Assembly (NCBI GenBank): GCA_011525685.1
Contig: WYBW01000124.1
Location: 94,153 to 158,152 of the forward strand
Reading direction: 5' to 3'
DNA length: 64,000 nucleotides
Source: Verrucomicrobiia bacterium
GTDB lineage: Bacteria; Verrucomicrobiota; Verrucomicrobiia; Limisphaerales; JADLHS01
Both the position numbers and the translations under genes were made by a program. The notes beneath the pieces were generated by a model that worked only from the letters and a program-made list of their open reading frames with translations, was not told the DNA's origin and did no database searches. This document shows, in pieces, positions 1-8,826 of this stretch (positions within the stretch are counted from its first letter, which is position 1; every line of letters begins with the position of its first letter).

Positions 1-90
1 AAGCTGACCTACCTCCGCAAGCGTCTCGGCAAGGGAGCCACGCTGGTGAAGGAGAAGGAAAGCCGGGCCACGGTCGAGACGGCGAAATAG
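1..90 (+). CDS. rplS: 50S ribosomal protein L19, C-terminal end (partial)
   Basis: The window opens inside a plus-strand reading frame that ends in TAG at 88-90. The last 29 residues include KLTYLRKRLGKGA followed by a Lys/Glu-rich tail. This resembles the conserved C-terminus of ribosomal protein L19 (consensus around AKLYYLRxRxGKAA), a 50S protein at the 30S-50S interface. Only the tail is visible, so the assignment rests on one short motif. The tail after the motif looks longer than in many L19 proteins. Confidence 0.7.
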   Translation, partial: KLTYLRKRLGKGATLVKEKESRATVETAK

Positions 91-107
91 TCGTCCTGCC
101 CGTCGCT

Positions 108-1349
108 TCATCTACCCAGTCGCCTCACCGCCTCGGCGGTGGAGCAGACCCACGCTTCCCGCGATTTCAGATTCCGGATATTCACGGTTTCGTCGGCCTC
201 GATTCTGGCGGTGTAAGCGGCCTTCAATTCCTGCGCCCGTTTGAACTGCTTGTCGGGCTTCGTGGGCGTCAACGCATATTCGACAGCCAATCCGGCCGAG
301 CGCAGTTCCTGAACCAGTCCAAGCGATTGCGCCCGCAAGGATTCTTCTTCGATCAACACGAACACATCCACGGACGGATCGAACCTCGGCAACAACCCGC
401 GCGCCTTGAGCAATTCCAGGAGCACCACGTCACCTAATCCGAACCCCAGGGCCGGCAGGCTCACTTTGCCGCCGCTGATGAGCTTGACGAGATTGTCATA
501 GCGCCCGCCGCCGGCAATGGCCCGGAATTCGCCCTTCCGGTCAAACGCCTCGAACACCGGCCCGGTGTAGTAGGCCAGCCCCCGGATGACGTGATAATCC
601 ACTTTCACGAACTCCCCCAACCCCCGGGCCGCGAGATTTTCCAGGATGGCTTCGAGTTCGGGCGTCGGCTCGCCGGTCTCGATGAAACGGTTCACCTCCT
701 CGAACGAGAACCCAAGCGCCTTGAGCTTGCTCTCGCTTACCTCCGGTTCTTCGCGCTCAAGTTTGTCCACGAGCTGAAAGAACTCGTAAGCCTTTGTGGC
801 GTCCGGGCAACGCGCGGAGAAATAATCCTGCCACGCATTGCGGCTGCTGAGGCGGATGACGAAATCCTCCGCGCTCAGACCGAACGAGCGCAGGGTGTCA
901 ATCAACAGCGCGATCAACTCGGCGTCCGCCGCCAGGTCCGTCTCGCCAAAGATGTCCGCGTTGAACTGGAAATGCTCGCGCAGGCGGCCCTTTTGCTGAC
1001 GTTCGTAACGAAAGAGCTGCGGGATCGCGAACCACTTGATCGGTTTCTTGTAGGCGCGTTCGTGCGCCGCTACCATCCGCGCGAGCGTGGGCGTCATTTC
1101 GGGCCGCAGGGCGACCGCGCGGTCGCCCTTGTCTGTGAAGTTGTAAAGCTGCCCGACGATTTCATCGCCGCTCTTGAGCGTAAAGAGTTCGAGCGGCTCG
1201 AGCGGCGGACCGTCGTACTCGCGGAAACCATAGCGCCGGGCGGTTTCACGCCACTTGACGAAGATGTACTGGCGCGCGTCCGCGCTCCACACGTCTTTGT
1301 GCGGCAGCGGTTCAGGATAGAAGTCTCGGAAACCGGGCAAACGTTCCAT
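108..1349 (-). CDS. hisS: Histidine--tRNA ligase
   Basis: This 413-residue class II aminoacyl-tRNA synthetase charges tRNA-His in the cytoplasm. The start chosen is the ATG at 1347-1349, giving MERLPGFRDFYPE, because HisRS proteins typically begin with a GxRDxxP segment. The reading frame is open further upstream, but that part has no family resemblance. Motif 2 (FRYERQQKGRLREHFQ, about residues 113-128), the histidine-binding RGLAYYTGPVFEAF segment and the GGGRYDNL loop are all present, and the length is normal. It lies on the opposite strand to the L19 gene and downstream of the HU-like gene. The C-terminal anticodon-binding domain appears complete. Confidence 0.95.
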   Translation of the reverse strand: MERLPGFRDFYPEPLPHKDVWSADARQYIFVKWRETARRYGFREYDGPPLEPLELFTLKSGDEIVGQLYNFTDKGDRAVALRPEMTPTLARMVAAHERAYKKPIKWFAIPQLFRYERQQKGRLREHFQFNADIFGETDLAADAELIALLIDTLRSFGLSAEDFVIRLSSRNAWQDYFSARCPDATKAYEFFQLVDKLEREEPEVSESKLKALGFSFEEVNRFIETGEPTPELEAILENLAARGLGEFVKVDYHVIRGLAYYTGPVFEAFDRKGEFRAIAGGGRYDNLVKLISGGKVSLPALGFGLGDVVLLELLKARGLLPRFDPSVDVFVLIEEESLRAQSLGLVQELRSAGLAVEYALTPTKPDKQFKRAQELKAAYTARIEADETVNIRNLKSREAWVCSTAEAVRRLGR

Positions 1350-1595
1350 AAGGCCCGCCGAGGTTAGAGGCGGTGGAGCAAAAGGCAAAACGAAACGAAG
1401 CCACCGCGCTTCCGACCGGAATGGAAGGCGCCGCTTGGAGCGCGAATCCCAACCCGGCTTTCCGCCCAAACCGCTGGATGACAAGCATGAGATTCTGATG
1501 AAATTCCCTGCCGCCCTGTAAGCGGAGTCGGAACCCGACCGGGCGATCGCGCATCTCACCCACAGCTTCTTTTGAAGACCGTCACCCAAGCCAGC

Positions 1596-1916
1596 TCACT
1601 GGGCCGGCGGCGCGGCGGGAGGCGGTGGGGCGAGTTTGAGCACATCGGCCCGCATCTCCTTGCCCGGCTTGAACTTCACCACGCAACGCTGCGGAATGGG
1701 CACGTCTGTTTCCGGGGCATTGGGATTGCGCCCGATGCGCGCTTTGCGAACCTTGACCTCAAAGACGCCGAAGTTGCGTAGCTCCACCTTGTCGCCTTTG
1801 GCCAGCGCCTCGGCGATGTAATCCAGCGTCTTCTGAACCACGTCCAGAACCTGCTGCTGAACCAGCCCCGTTTCGTTGCTAATGCGAATGACCAGGTCCC
1901 GCTTTGTCAGTGTCAT
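1596..1916 (-). CDS. HU/IHF family DNA-binding protein
   Basis: This 106-residue nucleoid protein belongs to the HU/IHF family. It has the N-terminal dimerisation helices (MTLTKRDLVIRISNETGL), the KVELRNFGVFEVK strand, and the DNA-binding arm RIGRNPNAPETDVPIPQR, in which the arm-tip proline sits in the usual place. The C-terminus ends in a short Pro/Ala tail not present in Escherichia coli HU. Whether it acts as a general HU or a sequence-preferring IHF subunit cannot be decided from sequence. It lies 246 bases upstream of hisS on the same strand. Confidence 0.93.
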   Translation of the reverse strand: MTLTKRDLVIRISNETGLVQQQVLDVVQKTLDYIAEALAKGDKVELRNFGVFEVKVRKARIGRNPNAPETDVPIPQRCVVKFKPGKEMRADVLKLAPPPPAAPPAQ

Positions 1917-2007
1917 AGGGTTAGGGGGTTAGCGTTTATGTTGGTCTTGCCGGACGATCTGTATAACTCCTTTGTCCCCAGCGGTCAAGCAAGGAAATCG
2001 GGCGGTT

Positions 2008-2236
2008 GTCTGGCAGGGCGCATCTCAGTTTATTGCAGGCGGGCATTCCTGGCGTAGCGCAGGTTTCCCAACCTGCGGTATCGCCGACTTCCAGTCGGCC
2101 GGCCCACGCACGGCGTGGCAGGCCAGGAATTCGCCGCGTTTGCGGATTGGAAATCCGCGACCCGGCAGACTGGAGGTCTGCGCTACGGCATCGCCTCGGC
2201 GCTCCCTGCAAGAAAATGAGATGCGCCCTGTCTGGC
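2008..2236. mobile_element. MITE-like non-coding element with 31-bp terminal inverted repeats
   Basis: The ends at 2008-2038 and 2206-2236 are inverted copies of each other, matching at 26 of 31 positions by eye. They share an uninterrupted core, CAGGGCGCATCTCA, at 2014-2027, with its reverse complement at 2217-2230. The 229-bp interior has no plausible gene and contains several hairpins (see the nested repeat). Short size, terminal inverted repeats and no coding capacity are what a miniature inverted-repeat transposable element looks like. No clear target-site duplication was seen. It fills the gap between the HU-like gene and the aldo/keto reductase. Confidence 0.55.
2054..2186. repeat. Multi-hairpin repeat, copy 1 (GTAGCGCAG...CTGCGCTAC)
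   Basis: This repeat is bounded by the inverted ends GTAGCGCAG (2054-2062) and CTGCGCTAC (2178-2186). Inside are small palindromes such as CAGGTTTCCCAACCTG, GCCGACTTCCAGTCGGC, GCGGATTGGAAATCCGC and CAGACTGGAGGTCTG. A second copy with the same ends and the same organisation is at 6361-6496, inside the broken hsdM gene. Each small palindrome has the form stem-TTCC/GGAA-stem. Confidence 0.8.
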
Positions 2237-2270
2237 AAGAACCACAGCCCGAACCGGCCTCGCGCCCGCG

Positions 2271-3218
2271 TCAGGAGGCTGTTTCCAACTCGGCTAACTC
2301 TTCCGGAGTCAACCGAAACTCCGCCGCGCCGATGATCCCCTCAACCTGCCGGGCATTTCGCCCGCCGACAATGGCAGCAGTCACGACCGGATTGCGCAGC
2401 GTCCACGCAATGGCGACTTCGCCCGGAGACCGGCCATGGCGCGCTCCGATGCGGCGAAGACGTTCGACGAGGGCGAGGTGTTGCGAAAGCTTCGGCTCTT
2501 GAAACTCGGCGTTCTTCTTGCGCCAGTCCGTCGAGGGCAGATTGGCGATGCGTTCTCGCGTCATCGCGCCGGTCAACAAGCCCGAGGCCATGGGGGAATA
2601 GACAATGACACCGATGCTCTCACGCGCACAGTGCGGCAGCACTTCCCTCTCGATGTCGCGGCGGATGAGGGAATAAGGGGGTTGCAGCGATGTCACCGGG
2701 GCGATTTTCTGCGCGGCCTTGAGTTCGTCCACCGAGAAATTGGACGTCCCGATCCAGCGGACCTTGCCCTCCTGTTGCAAAGCGGCGAGCGTCTCCCAAC
2801 CCTCGACCGTTTCCGCAAGGTCGTCCGCCGGCCAGTGAATCTGGTAGAGGTCAATGGTTTCGACCCGCAACCGGCGCAGGCTTTGCTCGACTTCGCGGCG
2901 GATGGATTCGGACTTGAGTGAGTAGCCCACTTCGCGTTGGTCATTCCAAACCATGCCGCACTTGGTGAAGACGTAGGGACGTTGGTGCGGCCAGGCCGCC
3001 AGCGCCTTGGCCACTACCTTCTCCGAGTGTCCGAGGCCGTAAACCGCGGCAGTGTCAATCCAGTTCACCCCCAGTTCCAAGGCGCGATGGATGGCGGCAA
3101 TAGATGCTTCGTCATCCTGGACGCCCCAACCGTAGAGCCAATCACCACCGACCGCCCACGCGCCGAAACCGATGGGCGTGATGGACAGGTCTGAGTTGCC
3201 CAGCAGTCGCGTTTTCAT
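2271..3218 (-). CDS. Aldo/keto reductase
   Basis: This 315-residue NADPH-dependent oxidoreductase of the aldo/keto reductase superfamily is a cytoplasmic TIM barrel. The start MKTRLLGNSDLSITPIGFGAW (ATG at 3216-3218) matches the usual N-terminus; an in-frame ATG five codons upstream is also possible. The catalytic tetrad is visible: Asp55 and Tyr60 (DTAAVYG), Lys86 (FTKCG) and His128 (YQIHWP). The GTSNFS segment and the C-terminal cofactor-binding region (VGGRNARQVEG) are present. The substrate is unknown. It is divergent from the Gfo/Idh/MocA gene, with 145 bases between them for two promoters. Confidence 0.93.
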   Translation of the reverse strand: MKTRLLGNSDLSITPIGFGAWAVGGDWLYGWGVQDDEASIAAIHRALELGVNWIDTAAVYGLGHSEKVVAKALAAWPHQRPYVFTKCGMVWNDQREVGYSLKSESIRREVEQSLRRLRVETIDLYQIHWPADDLAETVEGWETLAALQQEGKVRWIGTSNFSVDELKAAQKIAPVTSLQPPYSLIRRDIEREVLPHCARESIGVIVYSPMASGLLTGAMTRERIANLPSTDWRKKNAEFQEPKLSQHLALVERLRRIGARHGRSPGEVAIAWTLRNPVVTAAIVGGRNARQVEGIIGAAEFRLTPEELAELETAS

Positions 3219-3363
3219 GGATGGTATCGTCATGCCGCCAGCGTAGCGGGCCTGCGCGAAGAGGAAAGCTTCGTTTGAAGCCCGTGCCTTGGCGGCTTCA
3301 ACCTGACCCATTCCCGGCAAGCCGGGGTTGCGCGAGCCAGCCGCGGCGGTTAATACTCCCGGC

Positions 3364-4761
3364 ATGAACACTTCGCCCATCACTGTTTCGTCCGGCGCGA
3401 GCTTCAACATCAGCCGGCGCCGTTTTCTCCAGTCCACCTCCGCAATCGCCGCGCTGGCGGCGTTGCGTTCGCTCGGCGCGGATGCGCTCGATATTGTTCA
3501 TGGCAAGACCCGGCGCGTGGGCCTCATTGGCGCCGGCTGGTATGGACCCAGTGATTTATGGCGGCTGGTTCAAGTGGCACCGGTCGAGATCGTTTCCATC
3601 TGCGATCCAGACAAGAACATGCTGGCCAGCGCCGTCGAAATCGCCAGCCAGCGGCAGAAGTCCAAAAAGAAGCCGCGCGCCTATAACGATTACCGCGAGA
3701 TGCTCAAGGAAAAGGACCTCGACATCGTGATCATCGGCTCGCCGGATCATTGGCACGCGCTGCACTGCATCGCGGCGCTCGAGGCTGGCGCGGATGTCTA
3801 TTGCCAAAAGCCCATCAGCCGTGATGTGCGCGAGGGCGAGGCGATGCTCGACGCGGCGCGCAAGCACAAGCGCGTCGTGCAAATCGGCACGCAACGCAAG
3901 AGCACGCCCCATCTCATTGACGCCAAGAAGCAGGTCATTGAAGCCGGCCTGCTGGGAAAGATTGGCCACGTGGAGATGTGTTGTTATTTCCACATGCGGG
4001 CCAACGGGAATCCTCCGCTCCAGCCCGTGCCGGATCACTTGGATTACGAAATGTGGACCGGCCCCGCGCCGCTCCGGCCTTACGACGGCTCGCCGCATCG
4101 CCGCTGGTGGCGCACGTTCATGGAATACGGCAACGGCATCATGGGCGACATGTGCGTGCATACGCTGGACACGATCCGCTGGATGCTTGGCCTCGGCTGG
4201 CCCAAACGCATCACTTCGGCCGGCGGCATTTACGTGCAGAAGGACGGCAAGTCGAACATTGCCGACACGCAGGCGGCCACGTTCGAATTCGACAACTTCA
4301 ACGCCGTCTGGCAGCACCGCACCTGGGGCACGCCGCCCGATCCGGATTACCCGTGGGCGTGGTTCATTTACGGCGAGAAGGGTACGCTCAAGGCCAGCAC
4401 CATGCGGGCGGATTTCATCCCGCACGATCGCAACGCCAAGCCGATTCGCTTCGAGTGCCTTTACGAGCGCGAGCAATATCCCGAAGATGTGACCGAGAAG
4501 GACATCGAATTGAACGCCGCCCCCGCCACGCGCCGGCACATGCTCGACTTCCTCGCCGCCATTGAGAAGCGCAGTCGTCCGGTCGCGGATATCGAGGAGG
4601 GCCATATTTCCACGGCAAGCTGCATCCTGGCGAACGTCGCCATGGAAACCGGTCGGCCCGTGGTTTACGACCCGAAGAAGCGCGTGGTGGTGGGCGACCG
4701 CGAAGCCACCAGGATGTTGCGCAAACCGTATCGCTCGCCCTGGAAACACCCTGCGGCGTGA
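3364..4761 (+). CDS. Gfo/Idh/MocA family oxidoreductase, Tat-exported
   Basis: This 465-residue NAD(P)-dependent dehydrogenase family protein probably acts on a sugar or inositol derivative outside the cytoplasm. The ATG at 3364 places a twin-arginine signal (SRRRFLQ, about residues 18-24) followed by a hydrophobic alanine-rich stretch. The Rossmann fold begins at VGLIGAGWYG, and the usual EKP motif appears as CQKPISRDV. The C-terminal region has the alpha/beta substrate domain with GDMCVHTLDT. Verrucomicrobia and Planctomycetes carry many Tat-exported members of this family. The substrate cannot be told from sequence. The small exported protein gene starts 45 bases downstream. Confidence 0.92.
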   Translation: MNTSPITVSSGASFNISRRRFLQSTSAIAALAALRSLGADALDIVHGKTRRVGLIGAGWYGPSDLWRLVQVAPVEIVSICDPDKNMLASAVEIASQRQKSKKKPRAYNDYREMLKEKDLDIVIIGSPDHWHALHCIAALEAGADVYCQKPISRDVREGEAMLDAARKHKRVVQIGTQRKSTPHLIDAKKQVIEAGLLGKIGHVEMCCYFHMRANGNPPLQPVPDHLDYEMWTGPAPLRPYDGSPHRRWWRTFMEYGNGIMGDMCVHTLDTIRWMLGLGWPKRITSAGGIYVQKDGKSNIADTQAATFEFDNFNAVWQHRTWGTPPDPDYPWAWFIYGEKGTLKASTMRADFIPHDRNAKPIRFECLYEREQYPEDVTEKDIELNAAPATRRHMLDFLAAIEKRSRPVADIEEGHISTASCILANVAMETGRPVVYDPKKRVVVGDREATRMLRKPYRSPWKHPAA

Positions 4762-4806
4762 CACAGAAAACCAACGACTCACAAACCGCCCGAAGTCCAA
4801 GTCCGC

Positions 4807-5361
4807 ATGAAACCCTCAAAGTCTGCCTCGTGTCTCCGCTCCCTGCCCCTTGTCGCCGCGTTCAGCGTTGCCATCAGTCTTTTGGCGGCCGACCAACCGC
4901 CGCTGGATCCGAACCTCGAGCCGCTGCGCCCCTGGCTGGGAAAGACCTGGAAGGGTGAGTTCAAAAACTCCACGCCGGAAAATCCGATCGTGGACATCTC
5001 CCGTTGGGAACGGGCCTTGAATGGAAAGGCGGTCCGCATTCTTCATTCGGTGAATGACGGCGCTTATGGCGGCGAGTCCATCATCATGTGGGACGAGGAG
5101 AAAAAGTCACTGGCCTACCATTACTTCACGACGGCGGGCTTTCGCACCACCGGCACGATGACCTTCAAGGACGGCAAGATTCTCTCGCATGAGAAGGTCA
5201 CCGGCAACGCCAGCGGGGTCACCGAAGTTCGCAGCACGGCCCAGGCGCGTTCCGACGGATCGCTCTACGTCAAGACGGAGTACTTCAAAGACGGAGAGTG
5301 GACTCCGGGCCGCGAGACCACCTATCGCGAAGACGCCAACGCAAAGGTCATTTTCAAGTAG
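4807..5361 (+). CDS. Exported protein of unknown function (DUF1579/lipocalin-like)
   Basis: This 184-residue protein has a probable Sec signal peptide (residues 1-27, with the hydrophobic core LPLVAAFSVAISLLAA). The mature part has alternating beta-strand patterns with PWLGKTWKGEF near the start and a run of short strands (IIMWDEEKKSLAYHYF, GTMTFKDGKILSHEK). This resembles small beta-barrel proteins of the DUF1579 or fatty-acid-binding-like type, but it is a fold-level impression only. It follows the Tat-exported oxidoreductase on the same strand and may be cotranscribed. No enzyme residues can be named. Confidence 0.75.
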   Translation: MKPSKSASCLRSLPLVAAFSVAISLLAADQPPLDPNLEPLRPWLGKTWKGEFKNSTPENPIVDISRWERALNGKAVRILHSVNDGAYGGESIIMWDEEKKSLAYHYFTTAGFRTTGTMTFKDGKILSHEKVTGNASGVTEVRSTAQARSDGSLYVKTEYFKDGEWTPGRETTYREDANAKVIFK

Positions 5362-5398
5362 TCTCTTTCGGGCGAAGAACGCTGCTAATAATAACGCC

Positions 5399-5427
5399 TG
5401 CCGTCCCCTCCCTGAAGGGAGACGGCA
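5399..5427. other. Hairpin downstream of the exported-protein gene
   Basis: TGCCGTC at 5399-5405 pairs with GACGGCA at 5421-5427, and the inner bases extend the stem around a TGAA loop. There is no T-run afterwards, so it is not a convincing intrinsic terminator. It may instead be a repeat-type palindrome or a transcript-end stabilising hairpin between the exported-protein gene and the katG relic. Confidence 0.4.
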
Positions 5428-5462
5428 AGTTGAAGAGAGTCTGATCGAGTCGAGAATAGGGC

Positions 5463-5897
<435 letters not shown>

Positions 5898-5953
5898 CTA
5901 CCGCTTGTAATGCGGCCCTGCGCTCACGTTTCCAGCGCCATTGCCACTGACCC

Positions 5954-6878
5954 ATGCCCCGCCTCTCCCTCGCCAAACTCGAACGCCATCTCTACTCCGC
6001 CTCCGTCCGCTCGTCGAAAACGATCCCGGCGTCCTCGACCGCTGGGTGGACGCCATCGCCGACGCCGTGGAGGACGACGACCAGGCCGGCCCGACCTTCG
6101 ATCCGTTCAGTCACAAACTCGTCCGCCGCTCCATGAGCGATTACCTCGAGCGCATCGCCACCGCCAAGGCCGACATCGCCCGGCTCAAGGGCGAGAAAGA
6201 AGCCTTCGAGCAGAGCAACGCACCCGACGATGCCGATGAGGAGGAACTGGCCGGCTGAAATTACGCCAAAGACCTCGAACGCCAGATGCGCGAACTCAAG
6301 GCGGAGAAAAAGGACGCGCGCAAGGAGCTCGCCAAATTGGAAAAGCAGGCCGCCCGCGCCGTAGCGCAGACTTCCAAGTCTGCTGTATCGCAGGTTTCCC
6401 AACCTGCGACGCGTGCGAAAAAGGGGCGCGTTCGGTGGGCGGACGGTCTGCCGATTTGGAAATCGGCGATACGGCAGGTTTGGAAACCTGCGCTACGCTC
6501 CGGACGCAACTCCAGCCCGTGCTCGACCAACTGGCCGCATTCGAGGCCGCCCTCCGGCCCTACGAACAGACCAAGGCACAACTCGCCGAGGCCCGCGCCC
6601 GTTTCCGCACGCTCACCGACGAGTTTGTGGATGAACTCAAGCGGCGCTGCGGCGGGATGAACGACGACCAGAAACGCGCCCTCGTCCTCGAACTCTCCGC
6701 GCAGGACGTGCAGGCCGGCCTCGCCGCCGCCGCCGCCGAGAAACGCCAGGAACTCGACCGCTTTCTCGAAGGGCTGTGGGACAAGTATCGGGTGACGTTG
6801 ACGGACTTACGAAATCAGCGCGTCACGCTTGAGCGTTGTTTGGACGACTTCCTGAGGGACCTGAACTATGCGCGTTGA
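5954..6878 (+). pseudogene. hsdM: Type I restriction-modification methyltransferase subunit, internally deleted and disrupted
   Basis: The frame starting at 5954 gives MPRLSLAKLERHLYSA, the typical HsdM N-terminus. It then jumps near 6000 to another frame carrying only the C-terminal coiled-coil tail (from NDPGVLDRWVDAIADAV). The whole S-adenosylmethionine-binding and NPPF catalytic region is absent. An in-frame TGA lies at 6256-6258. The multi-hairpin repeat at 6361-6496 interrupts the remainder, which continues in a third frame (from LQPVLDQLAAFEAAL) to the C-terminus DFLRDLNYAR. The end overlaps the hsdS start by 11 bases, as in an intact hsdMS operon. Confidence 0.85.
6361..6496. repeat. 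Multi-hairpin repeat, copy 2, inserted in the hsdM relic
   Basis: This repeat is bounded by GTAGCGCAG (6361-6369) and CTGCGCTAC (6488-6496), as in the copy at 2054-2186. It contains CAGACTTCCAAGTCTG, CAGGTTTCCCAACCTG, GCCGATTTGGAAATCGGC and CAGGTTTGGAAACCTG palindromes. HsdM-like sequence stops just before it in one frame and resumes just after it in another frame, so the repeat marks an insertion into a former gene. Unlike copy 1, no MITE-type terminal repeats flank it. Confidence 0.85.
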
Positions 6879-7620
6879 ACCAACACCGCTACCCCACGAT
6901 TGGAGTTGGACCACGCTCGGCGAGATCTCAAAGAACGGGGGCGATTATGGAAGCGGGGCGGCGGTTTTGCCCTACAACCCGCACCTGCCTCGTTACGTCC
7001 GAGTAACCGACACGACAGATAACGGGAAGCTTGACCCAAACTCCAAGGCGAGCATCACCAGAGCTGACGCCAGTGGCTATTTCTTCACTTGCGGTGATCC
7101 CTCATTTGCTCGCTCTGGGTCAGTGGGAAGGACATATCTTTACAACTCTGGCGACGGAGAGTGCGCCCACGCCGGCCATGTCATCAAGTTTGCGTTGAAT
7201 CCCGTCCTTTGCTCGCCGGGTTTTGTCGCGCAGTGGACGCGGTCATCCTTCTATTGGCGTTGGATTGCCAGCACATTTCGCCAAGGCGCGCAGCCCAACA
7301 TCAATGCTGCCGGGTATCGAAAACTACCAATCCCAGCACCAAAGGTAACAGAACAATCCCGCATCGCTTTGGTGCTCGACACGGTGGACGAGGTGATCGC
7401 GCAGACGGAGGCGGTGATTGGGAAGCTGCGGCAGTTGCGCGCCGGCCTGTTCCACGACCTCCTCACCCGCGGCCTCGACCAGAACGGCCAACTCCGCGAC
7501 CCAATCGCCCACCCCGAACAGTTCCAACCCTCCCCCCTCGGCCCAATCCCGAAGGAGTGGCGCGTCGCTGAGCTTCGTGAGGTCGCCGAAGTCGGTTCAG
7601 GTGCTACTTTGGGCCGGAAT
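6868..7620 (+). pseudogene. hsdS: Type I restriction specificity subunit HsdS, 3'-truncated
   Basis: About 250 residues of a specificity subunit are readable. They comprise a complete first target-recognition domain (from LPHDWSWTTLGEI), the central conserved helix (LDTVDEVIAQTEAVIGKLRQ followed by GLFHDLLTRGLDQNG), and the beginning of the second domain (PLGPIPKEWRVAELREVAEV). HsdS resemblance ends at about 7620 with VGSGATLGRN. A transposase fragment begins there in another frame. The formal open frame runs on to 7857 but is not HsdS. With hsdM also broken and no hsdR here, the system is dead at this locus. Confidence 0.85.
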
Positions 7621-7825
7621 TTCGACAAAGGAGGCGCTCAAAGCGGTGGAGAAAACGAAGGCGGCGGTGCGCGCGTTTGTGGAGCACCCGTTCCACCTCG
7701 TGAAGATTCTCTTTGGGCATCGGAAAGTGAGGTGTCGCGGGTTGGCCAAGAACGGGCATCAACTCTATGTGCTCTTTGGACTGGCCAACGTGGTGATTGG
7801 GGCGCGAGCACGAGTCACGGCCTGA
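7621..7825 (+). mobile_element. IS5-family transposase 3' remnant
   Basis: In the frame ending at TGA 7823-7825 the sequence reads AAVRAFVEHPFHLVKILFG, then HRKVRCRGLAKN and a LFGLANVV tail. This is the C-terminal end of an IS5-family DDE transposase, where the E of VEHPF is the third catalytic acid in family members. Everything upstream in the transposase is gone and hsdS sequence abuts it. It is therefore a deletion scar and not an intact insertion sequence. The outer inverted repeat was not identified with confidence. Confidence 0.82.
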
Positions 7826-8274
7826 AAGAACGTGAAGCCACCGGGTTGAAGCGGTAAAAAGTGTCGAAGAAAAGCCAATCCGCCCCGCCTTCGATGCCTG
7901 AGGGACCGCCCACCCGAGGCGACCGAGACGAAGCACCGCTGCGTGCGGGGCGTTTTTTTGTCAGCGCCAACGCCCATTTGGAATCCAGGCTTGGTTCAGC
8001 GTCTCCCTAAATGTGAAGTTCGGTTGGAACTGCTCCTCAGTTTGAACCGAAGAGAAGGTATGCCTCAGAAACTCACTCGTACCTCAAGCGAGAAGCCGCT
8101 TCCGGACTCCAGGAATCATCATCGCTTAATTCCCTCGGAACGTGACTGCCTGGTTCGCTCATGAACCAGACGCGGCCAGATGGTCTCGTCTTTCGGAATC
8201 CCACATCGCCGTCTGATGGTTCTTTTGATGTCCAAAACTCGTCGTTGGCCGGAAGTATTGGTAGAACTGGACCA
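7826..8274. other. Intergenic region between the transposase remnant and the ECF sigma factor
   Basis: No convincing gene is present. A frame is open through part of it but is a chance extension from the broken hsdS. A GC-rich stretch ending in GGGGCGTTTTTTTG (about 7937-7951) is a weak candidate terminator. The region must also hold the promoter for the sigma-factor operon, but no clear sigma-70 boxes stand out. An in-frame ATG at 8161 would extend the sigma factor by 38 residues. Confidence 0.5.
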
Positions 8275-8826
8275 ATGGCGGCAGATTCAGAGCGACGGGT
8301 TGACGATCCAAACGCGGCACAGCAGCGTTTTCTCTCACTGTTCCTGCGCAGTGAACGGGAGGTTTTTCGCTATGTGGCCGCCTTGGTGCCGAACGTTACC
8401 GACGCTGAAGACATTGTGCAACAGACCGCGCTGGCGCTGTGGGAAAAGTTTGAGGCCTATGATCCCGCCCAACCGTTCACGCCTTGGGCCTGCCGGTTTG
8501 CCCTGAACAAGGCGCGTCAGTGGATCGAGCGGCGGCAACGCTGGCAGGCGCTGTTGGACCACGGTCTGGCGGAGGAATTGGCGTTGCGGCGACAGGAGTT
8601 GCAGCCGGAGTTTGAGCGGCGGCTGAGACACTTGGAGCATTGTTTGGAGAAGCTGCCCCCGGACCAGCGCTCGCTGGTTGAGGGCTATTATTACGAGCGC
8701 AGCGATGTTGAATCGCTGGCGGAACGCTCCGGCAGAACTGTGGCGGCAACCTACAAGATGTTGCAACGCATCCGGCAGGCGCTCCAACTCTGCGTGGAAC
8801 GTCACGCCAAACCGGAGACGGCATGA
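8275..8826 (+). CDS. ECF-type RNA polymerase sigma factor
   Basis: This 183-residue sigma-70 family protein has region 2 (VFRYVAALVPNVTDAEDIVQQTALALWEKF in two parts, with the typical DAEDIVQ core) and region 4 (LPPDQRSLVEGYY, then a helix-turn-helix with RTVAATYKMLQRIRQAL). It has the style of the large sigma-factor group expanded in Verrucomicrobia and Planctomycetes. The ATG at 8275 is preferred over the one at 8161 because resemblance starts shortly after it and a GGA lies just upstream. Its stop overlaps the FecR-LamG gene by an ATGA, so the two are translationally coupled. It probably directs transcription in response to a signal relayed by that partner. Confidence 0.9.
   Translation: MAADSERRVDDPNAAQQRFLSLFLRSEREVFRYVAALVPNVTDAEDIVQQTALALWEKFEAYDPAQPFTPWACRFALNKARQWIERRQRWQALLDHGLAEELALRRQELQPEFERRLRHLEHCLEKLPPDQRSLVEGYYYERSDVESLAERSGRTVAATYKMLQRIRQALQLCVERHAKPETA

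Noticed and set aside
7937..7951. GGGGCG followed by seven T as an intrinsic terminator
   Set aside because: The possible stem is only about four base pairs, so it is reported only as a weak candidate in the intergenic entry.
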